Shown here: piece by piece, positions 6,934-11,354 of the stretch
Position numbering within the stretch: position 1 is the stretch's first letter
How the letters are laid out: every line of letters begins with the position of its first letter
Origin: an uncultured Clostridia bacterium
Lineage (GTDB): Bacteria; Bacillota; Clostridia; Oscillospirales; JAAYOS01
DNA: 11,354 nucleotides
Assembly (NCBI GenBank): GCA_944386395.1
Contig: CALXAZ010000002.1
Span: 1 to 11,354, forward strand
Reading direction: 5' to 3'
Notes under the pieces: model-generated
The model's database searches: none
Told to the model about the DNA's origin: nothing
What the model saw: only the letters and a program-made list of their open reading frames with translations
Position numbers and translations under genes: made by a program

Positions 6934-8335
6934 AAAATCTGAAATAGAGGAACGGATTATAACTGCTATCTACCAGATAAGCAACCGATATCAAAAATAG
7001 AACTGCTATACCTGCACATTGGGCAGCAGTAAGCATCACATTTTTCTTTTTAAAAATTCTCATAAATAATTTGCGTGGAAGCGGGGTGGATGCAACAGCC
7101 AGAAGGATAAACATTGGTAGATTTGACATAAGGTAATAGATAGAAGAACTGTCTACAGAGCCAGCAGTACCAAAGCCAAACATATATCCTATGAACTGTA
7201 TCCCATCGAACAAGTCATCAAAAGCAAAAATGCCCCAGCCTATAAGAGTTGCCAATATGGTATATATATGTCCAAAAGCGGATGGGGCTTTTTTCAGCAC
7301 TTTAAGAAGAAACAGCTTTTCACAGACAAGAAGCACGCAATAATATAGCCCCCAGACAAGAAAATTCCAGCTTGCACCGTGCCATATTCCAGTAAGTGCC
7401 CACACTGTAAATATATTTATCAGCTGTCTCCCAATTCCTCTTCGGTTCCCGCCAAGCGGTATATACACATATTCTAAAAACCATGTACCAAGCGAAATAT
7501 GCCATCTGCGCCAGAACTCAGTTATGCTTTTAGAAATATACGGATAATTGAAATTTTCAAGGAAGGTAAACCCAAACATTTTTCCAAGACCTATTGCCAT
7601 ATCCGAATAACCGGAAAAATCAAAATATATTTGAAAAGCATATGCTACGATTCCCAGCCATGCAGCAAGAACTGTCATTTCTCCAGCAGGGCGTACTGAC
7701 AGATTATCCCATATCATACCGATATTGTTTGCGAGCAACACCTTTTTTCCCAATCCAGACATAAATCTGGAAACGCCATCGGAAAACATATCAAGATTTT
7801 CTTTTCTTGAGTCAAGCTGTTCTGCTACCGTCTGATATCTCACAATCGGACCTGCAATGAGCTGAGGGAAGAGAGCTACATATGCACCAAAGCTTATTAT
7901 ATTTTTCTGAATTTTGACTTCATTCCTGTACACATCGATAGAGTATGACATCGTTTGGAAAGTATAAAAAGAAATCCCTATAGGTAGAGGGAGATTTGGA
8001 AGCGGGATGTTTGTCCCAAATATAAAATTCAGATTCTGAATAAAAAAATCGCTATATTTAAAAACACCAAGCAGGCTCAGATTTATCACTACTGATGAAA
8101 TCAGTGCAATCCTAGATCCACGTTTGCCACGGTATTTATCGATTAATATTCCGTGTACATAGTCCACAGCTGTAGAAAAAAGCATCAAAACTACATATAT
8201 AGGCTCTCCCCATGCGTAGAAAAACAGACTAAATATGAACAGTACAAGATTTTTCAGCTTTCGCGGTGAGAGAAAATACACTATGAGTATTACCGGTAGA
8301 AACATAAACAAAAAATTCAGGCTGCTGAATACCAT
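6932..8335 (-). CDS. MBOAT-family membrane-bound O-acyltransferase, AlgI-like
   Basis: A 467-residue polytopic membrane protein with many hydrophobic segments throughout. Family landmarks are ISFYTFQTMSYSIDVYR (about 121-137), FPQLIAGPIVRY (156-167), FDFSGYSDMAIGLGKMFG (238-255), FWRRWHISLGTWFLEYVYIPLGG (from 274, with His279) and LTGIWHGASWNF (from 314, with the invariant His319). Both conserved histidines of the AlgI/DltB group are present. Such proteins accept an acyl donor in the cytoplasm and pass the acyl group across the membrane. No dltA, dltC or other D-alanylation genes are nearby, which together with the DHHW partner favours polymer O-acetylation over teichoic-acid D-alanylation (inference). 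AGGAG lies 5 bases before the ATG at 8335 and abuts the T run of an upstream terminator. The substrate is not known. Confidence 0.92.
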   Translation of the reverse strand: MVFSSLNFLFMFLPVILIVYFLSPRKLKNLVLFIFSLFFYAWGEPIYVVLMLFSTAVDYVHGILIDKYRGKRGSRIALISSVVINLSLLGVFKYSDFFIQNLNFIFGTNIPLPNLPLPIGISFYTFQTMSYSIDVYRNEVKIQKNIISFGAYVALFPQLIAGPIVRYQTVAEQLDSRKENLDMFSDGVSRFMSGLGKKVLLANNIGMIWDNLSVRPAGEMTVLAAWLGIVAYAFQIYFDFSGYSDMAIGLGKMFGFTFLENFNYPYISKSITEFWRRWHISLGTWFLEYVYIPLGGNRRGIGRQLINIFTVWALTGIWHGASWNFLVWGLYYCVLLVCEKLFLLKVLKKAPSAFGHIYTILATLIGWGIFAFDDLFDGIQFIGYMFGFGTAGSVDSSSIYYLMSNLPMFILLAVASTPLPRKLFMRIFKKKNVMLTAAQCAGIAVLFLISVAYLVDSSYNPFLYFRF

Positions 8336-8345
8336 ACTTACTCCT

Positions 8346-8373
8346 AAAAAGAGAGGGCTGATACGCCCTCCCT
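8346..8373 (-). terminator. Intrinsic terminator or attenuator between lipoprotein and MBOAT genes
   Basis: Read on the minus strand, AGGGAGGGC (8373-8365), a 6-base loop and GCCCTCTCT (8358-8350) form a 9-position stem with one mismatch, followed directly by TTTTT (8350-8346). It begins 4 bases after the lipoprotein stop codon, and the MBOAT ribosome binding site starts at the next base after the T run. It should end most transcripts after the lipoprotein gene and let a fraction continue. Confidence 0.8.
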
Positions 8374-8377
8374 ATTT

Positions 8378-8950
8378 TTATTCAAAGAGGGCGTTTACGG
8401 CGTCTACTGCCTTAGAAACCTCGTCCTCTGCAAATTTTGCTGCGTCTTCTTCGGTTTCACTGACATCATCCGGCGCACCTACAAGTAGAAAACATACATA
8501 ATCTCCATGCCGGATAACTTTCGTAGCGTTGACCTTTGCAAGGTTTGCCGGATACTGCAGGCTTTCGTTTATCAATGTTTCCTTTGCGGCATTCAGCTCT
8601 TCCTCAATGGCTTCTCCTTCGCCGCTCACAGCTTTAATAACTATTACTCGGTCGGGATGAAATCCTATCATCGGCATTTCTGCTGCAACATCCTCCACTT
8701 TAGACATATCTATGCCAAAAGTATCGGTAAGCATCGTTTCATCGATCTCCATATTCGGGAGGTAGGACTCTCCATAAGCTTCTTTTATGGCATCAAGTAT
8801 TTCGTCTACCGTATAGTCTTTTGGGGTTTCTGTAGTTGCCTGAGTAGTTGCTTCTGTTGTAGTGGCTTCCGTAGTTGATGTGGTAGTGCAACCAGCAAAT
8901 ACTATGGAAATCATAAGTAATGCCACAAAGAGTGCTGTAATTTTTTTCAT
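8378..8950 (-). CDS. DUF4358-type lipoprotein
   Basis: A 190-residue exported lipoprotein. The N-terminus has two lysines, a hydrophobic core and the lipobox VFAGC with the lipidated cysteine at position 21. A linker of almost only Thr, Ala and Glu follows (22-43; TTEAT-like units). The globular part (about 46-160), with YLPNMEIDETML, MPMIGFHPDRVIVIKA and HGDYVCFLLVG, resembles DUF4358, a family of clostridial lipoproteins of unknown function that I associate with MBOAT/DHHW loci. An acidic, Ala-rich tail closes the protein (161-190). AAAGGAG lies 10 bases before the ATG. It is the first gene of the minus-strand block and is separated from the MBOAT gene by a terminator-like hairpin. Lipoprotein status is secure; the family name rests on remembered sequence patterns and is less so. 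The Thr-rich linker could be O-glycosylated (inference). Confidence 0.78.
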   Translation of the reverse strand: MKKITALFVALLMISIVFAGCTTTSTTEATTTEATTQATTETPKDYTVDEILDAIKEAYGESYLPNMEIDETMLTDTFGIDMSKVEDVAAEMPMIGFHPDRVIVIKAVSGEGEAIEEELNAAKETLINESLQYPANLAKVNATKVIRHGDYVCFLLVGAPDDVSETEEDAAKFAEDEVSKAVDAVNALFE

Positions 8951-9014
8951 TAGTTTTATTCTCCTTTACATGTTTTATGCTGGATAGGCATGCGAACATT
9001 AAGACGATATCCCA

Positions 9015-9030
9015 TATGGAATGTTCCATA
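9015..9030. promoter_or_regulatory. Perfect 16-bp palindrome, possible operator
   Basis: TATGGAA-TG-TTCCATA, 7-bp arms around a 2-base centre, lies in the 179-base divergent region between the lipoprotein gene and the yfbR-type gene, 65 bases upstream of the former. An overlapping CCATATGG (9012-9019) is also self-complementary. The compact spacing suits a dimeric regulator rather than an RNA hairpin. It matches no operator I recognise; it is not the Bacillus LexA box, which has GAAC and GTTC half-sites. Confidence 0.45.
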
Positions 9031-9051
9031 AAAATTAAAAATCTTTATAGC

Positions 9052-9080
9052 TGGACAGCCGAATGACATAATGCTAAAAT
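9052..9080 (+). promoter_or_regulatory. Extended -10 promoter of the yfbR-type gene
   Basis: TGGACA (9052-9057) is separated by exactly 17 bases from TAAAAT (9075-9080), which is preceded by TG one base upstream (TGCTAAAAT). The -35 matches five of six consensus bases and the -10 five of six. It would start transcription near 9087, about 40 bases before the gene. Confidence 0.7.
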
Positions 9081-9129
9081 AGTATAACAGATCACTTATT
9101 TAACAACAATACTATTTTGAGGTAATATC

Positions 9130-9714
9130 ATGAAAATATACCACTTTTTTGCGCTTATTTCTAGAATGAAATATATAATGCGTTGGGGGCTCAAGCGTAA
9201 TAGCATACCTGAAAATGTTCAGGAGCACTCTCATATGACTGCTGTGCTGGCCCATGCGCTTGCCTCAATCCGCAGAGACGTCTTTGGAAAAACCGATGTC
9301 AATCCGGAGGTGTGTGCTACATACGCACTGTTTCATGATGCATCTGAAATCTTTACAGGCGATCTTCCAACTCCAATAAAATATTTTAGCCCTGAAATTA
9401 AAAGTGCCTACAAAGACGTGGAAGAACTATCCAAAGAAAAGCTCTTGACTTTTCTTCCAGATCAGCTTAAAAGCACTTACCGTTCGTTTATATTTGAAGA
9501 AAGCGATGACGTTACACGCAGCATCGTAAAGTCAGCCGATAAACTCTCAGCATATATAAAGTGTGCGGAAGAGATGAAGCTCGGCAATAATGAATTTAAG
9601 CAAGCAACCGAAGATACATTCCTTGCGCTCGAGAAATTGGAATCTGATGAGCTAAAATATTTTATGGAAAATTTTATGCCATCCTTTTTCCTGACACTCG
9701 ACGAACAAGAATAG
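9130..9714 (+). CDS. yfbR: YfbR-type HD-domain 5'-deoxynucleotidase
   Basis: A 194-residue cytoplasmic HD-domain phosphohydrolase, close in length and sequence to E. coli YfbR (about 199 residues), which removes the phosphate from deoxyribonucleoside 5'-monophosphates and feeds pyrimidine nucleotide turnover. The match runs end to end: HFFALISRMKYIMRW (Arg18, Trp19), ENVQEHS (His33), LFHDASEIFTGDLPTPIKY (His69, Asp70, Glu73), KSADKLSAYIKCAEE (Asp137), GNNEF and the C-terminal PSFFLTLDE. The metal ligands of the HD site (His33, His69, Asp70, Asp137) are all present. GAGGT lies 6 bases before the ATG and a good promoter stands upstream, so the gene is its own transcription unit or starts one with the next gene 100 bases on. 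No terminator follows it. Confidence 0.93.
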   Translation: MKIYHFFALISRMKYIMRWGLKRNSIPENVQEHSHMTAVLAHALASIRRDVFGKTDVNPEVCATYALFHDASEIFTGDLPTPIKYFSPEIKSAYKDVEELSKEKLLTFLPDQLKSTYRSFIFEESDDVTRSIVKSADKLSAYIKCAEEMKLGNNEFKQATEDTFLALEKLESDELKYFMENFMPSFFLTLDEQE

Positions 9715-9814
9715 TTTAAAATCGCTCTTACAAGGCAATTTAACCTATATAAAATGATTATTTCCAATGCTTCAGGTCAATAATAACTATGATAAATCCT
9801 GAATCGGAGGGAAT

Positions 9815-11354
9815 ATGAAAGCAATAATTATGGCAGGCGGGAAGGGAACCCGGCTTTATCCGATAAGCTCCGGCTGCCCAAAACCATTGATAAAAATATT
9901 TGACACACCGGTTATCGAACACATTATCGAGTTGCTTAAATGCCATGGAATTACAGATGTAATGGCAACCCTGCAATTCATGCCCGATATGCTTATTCGT
10001 CATTTCGAGGATAACCCGGTGAGCGGAATAAATATAAGCTTTTCTGTTGAAAAAGAGCCTATGGGTACAGCTGGAAGTGTAAGCCTATGCAGGGAATTCA
10101 TAGGTGACGATGATTTTATTGTTATTTCTGGCGACGCCGTATGCAACTTTGACCTCAGCCAGTGCGTAAGCTTTCACCGTAGTAAACAAGCCGATGCTAC
10201 AATCATCCTGTACAGACATCCAGATCCACTTGAGTATGGACTTGTAATGACTGGGGCAGATGGTAAAATTGAACGCTTTATAGAAAAACCCAGCTGGAAA
10301 CAGGTATTTTGTGATACTGTAAATACCGGCATATATATATTGAATGCGGATGTTCTTGATCTTATTCCGCCCGATCGTCCCTCAGACTTCGCAAGGGACA
10401 TTTTTCCGGCAATGCTCGCAAATGGGAAATTATATGGGGTTGTCGAGGATGGATATTGGTGCGATATTGGCGGACCGGGAGCATACGCAAACTGTCATTT
10501 TGACATCCTGACAAAGACAGGGGGGAAGGTGTTGAGCCCTATCCCTGCCTCGTCCAAAGTTATTTCTCCTGTATATATTGGTAAAAATGTAAAAATAGGC
10601 GAAAACACCATTATAGGTCCATATGTTTCTCTCGGCGAAGGGAGCTCAGTAGGGGATAGCGTTAAGATTACAGACACAGTTTGTAATGGTGCAAACATTC
10701 GCAACAACTCTGCGGTGTATGGCTCGGTGCTGTGTGAAAGGGCAGAAATCGGAGAGGAAAGCACGATAAACGATGGTTGTATAATCGGTGAAAAAAGTAT
10801 CGTTGAATCTGGATGCGTACTATCTCCTGGTATTGTTCTTCATCCTGGACAAAGGATTTCACATGGAAGCCTTGTAAAATCAGGGCATGGTGCTCTGATA
10901 CTTGATGGTCGTGAGTTGTTCGGCGATAATCGTACTATAGAAGGAAACGTTAACCTAATAACTCCTGAATTTATTTCCCGGCTTGGTTTTGCCCTGTCCG
11001 AGTTCGGGCGGATATCGCTCGGCTATAATCTGTCGAGGTATGCTGCCGCACTCGCATCTGCGATTTCCTCCGGTATACGCTATTGCGGCGGAGAGGTTGT
11101 TGTCAACGATGCTACATTTGAAACTCAAGGGATATTTGCTGCTGACTGCATAGGTGCCGGAACCGGCGTGTTTATCGAGGAATTAAATAAAAGAATAAAA
11201 ATTTCTCTTTATGACAGATTTGGCTATCCTATATCCAGGGACAGTATGCGCAGGATCGAACTTTCAATAAAGAGCTGTGCTCCACACCTTAGAGAAAAAT
11301 GTGGAGAAGAACACTATAATATCGGAATTGTGGAGCAATATAAGTCACAGTTTG
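9815..11354 (+). CDS. Sugar-phosphate nucleotidyltransferase with phosphomannomutase-like C-terminus, 3'-partial
   Basis: An open frame of 513 residues that runs off the right edge. The N-terminal nucleotidyltransferase domain (about 1-235) shows AGGKGTRLYP (7-16), CPKPLIKI (21-28), the metal-site SGDAV (105-109, Asp107), FIEKP (155-159), NTGIY (170-174) and YWCDIGG (214-220). A left-handed beta-helix of hexapeptide repeats follows (about 252-345). From about 375 the sequence resembles the N-terminal part of phosphomannomutases (SLGYNLSRYAAALASAISSG, and MRRIELSI like the usual ERKIE). This order matches the GDP-mannose-pyrophosphorylase-like fusion proteins of about 800 residues. The active-site TxSHNP segment expected in a true mutase is replaced near residues 445-455 by GAGTGVFIE, so the mutase half is probably non-catalytic. 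The likely product is GDP-mannose or another NDP-sugar for surface glycans. GGAGG lies 4 bases before the ATG. A weak TATAAA box (9748-9753) stands upstream. Confidence 0.88.
   Translation, partial: MKAIIMAGGKGTRLYPISSGCPKPLIKIFDTPVIEHIIELLKCHGITDVMATLQFMPDMLIRHFEDNPVSGINISFSVEKEPMGTAGSVSLCREFIGDDDFIVISGDAVCNFDLSQCVSFHRSKQADATIILYRHPDPLEYGLVMTGADGKIERFIEKPSWKQVFCDTVNTGIYILNADVLDLIPPDRPSDFARDIFPAMLANGKLYGVVEDGYWCDIGGPGAYANCHFDILTKTGGKVLSPIPASSKVISPVYIGKNVKIGENTIIGPYVSLGEGSSVGDSVKITDTVCNGANIRNNSAVYGSVLCERAEIGEESTINDGCIIGEKSIVESGCVLSPGIVLHPGQRISHGSLVKSGHGALILDGRELFGDNRTIEGNVNLITPEFISRLGFALSEFGRISLGYNLSRYAAALASAISSGIRYCGGEVVVNDATFETQGIFAADCIGAGTGVFIEELNKRIKISLYDRFGYPISRDSMRRIELSIKSCAPHLREKCGEEHYNIGIVEQYKSQF

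Noticed and set aside
9774..9780. AGGTCAA resembling half of a CtsR operator
   Set aside because: Only one half-site, far from the clp genes and upstream of a sugar nucleotidyltransferase; expected by chance.
9771..9803. TTCAGG/CCTGAA pairing upstream of the nucleotidyltransferase gene
   Set aside because: A 6-bp stem with a 21-base loop is weak and has no supporting context.
1..11354. Search for tRNA, rRNA, CRISPR, insertion sequences, phage genes and attachment sites
   Set aside because: None seen by eye on either strand; repeats are limited to the hairpins and the short imperfect repeat reported.

Overview
The window reads as chromosomal DNA of a low-to-moderate G+C Gram-positive anaerobe of the class Clostridia, probably near the Oscillospirales/Ruminococcus group. 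The evidence is the strong AGGAGG-type ribosome binding sites, the tig-clpP-clpX gene order, a small Cys-rich DUF1540 protein, and a DUF4358 lipoprotein next to an MBOAT/DHHW pair. The lineage is inferred from gene families; no marker gene was compared. There is no tRNA, rRNA, insertion sequence, CRISPR array or phage gene, and coding density is high with no gene-free stretch above 300 bases.

Layout. (1) 1-1359, +: threonine synthase (thrC), cut at its 5' end by the window edge and closed by a perfect 14-bp terminator hairpin. (2) 1395-1574, -: a 59-residue DUF1540 cysteine-rich protein, convergent with thrC and divergent from the next gene. (3) 1657-2352, +: a calcineurin-like metallophosphoesterase. 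(4) 2442-5774, +: the protein quality-control cluster tig (trigger factor), clpP and clpX, with short gaps and one strong terminator after clpX. (5) 8950-5811, -: a three-gene envelope module of DUF4358 lipoprotein, MBOAT O-acyltransferase and DHHW (AlgJ/AlgX-like) protein, convergent with clpX and sharing its 21-bp bidirectional terminator. (6) 9130-9714, +: a YfbR-type 5'-deoxynucleotidase behind a good extended -10 promoter. (7) 9815 to the right edge, +: a sugar-phosphate nucleotidyltransferase with a left-handed beta-helix and a phosphomannomutase-like C-terminal region, running off the window.

How the genes work together. Trigger factor folds nascent chains at the ribosome exit, and ClpX unfolds substrates into ClpP; the key catalytic and docking residues of all three are visible, so a working system is expected. 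The minus-strand module most resembles the alginate O-acetylation pair AlgI + AlgJ/AlgX: the MBOAT protein would carry an acyl group across the membrane and the membrane-anchored DHHW protein would transfer it to an extracellular polymer. The lipoprotein is a plausible extracytoplasmic partner of unknown function. This is the least-characterised system in the window. An intrinsic terminator between the lipoprotein gene and the MBOAT gene suggests that the two parts are expressed at different levels.
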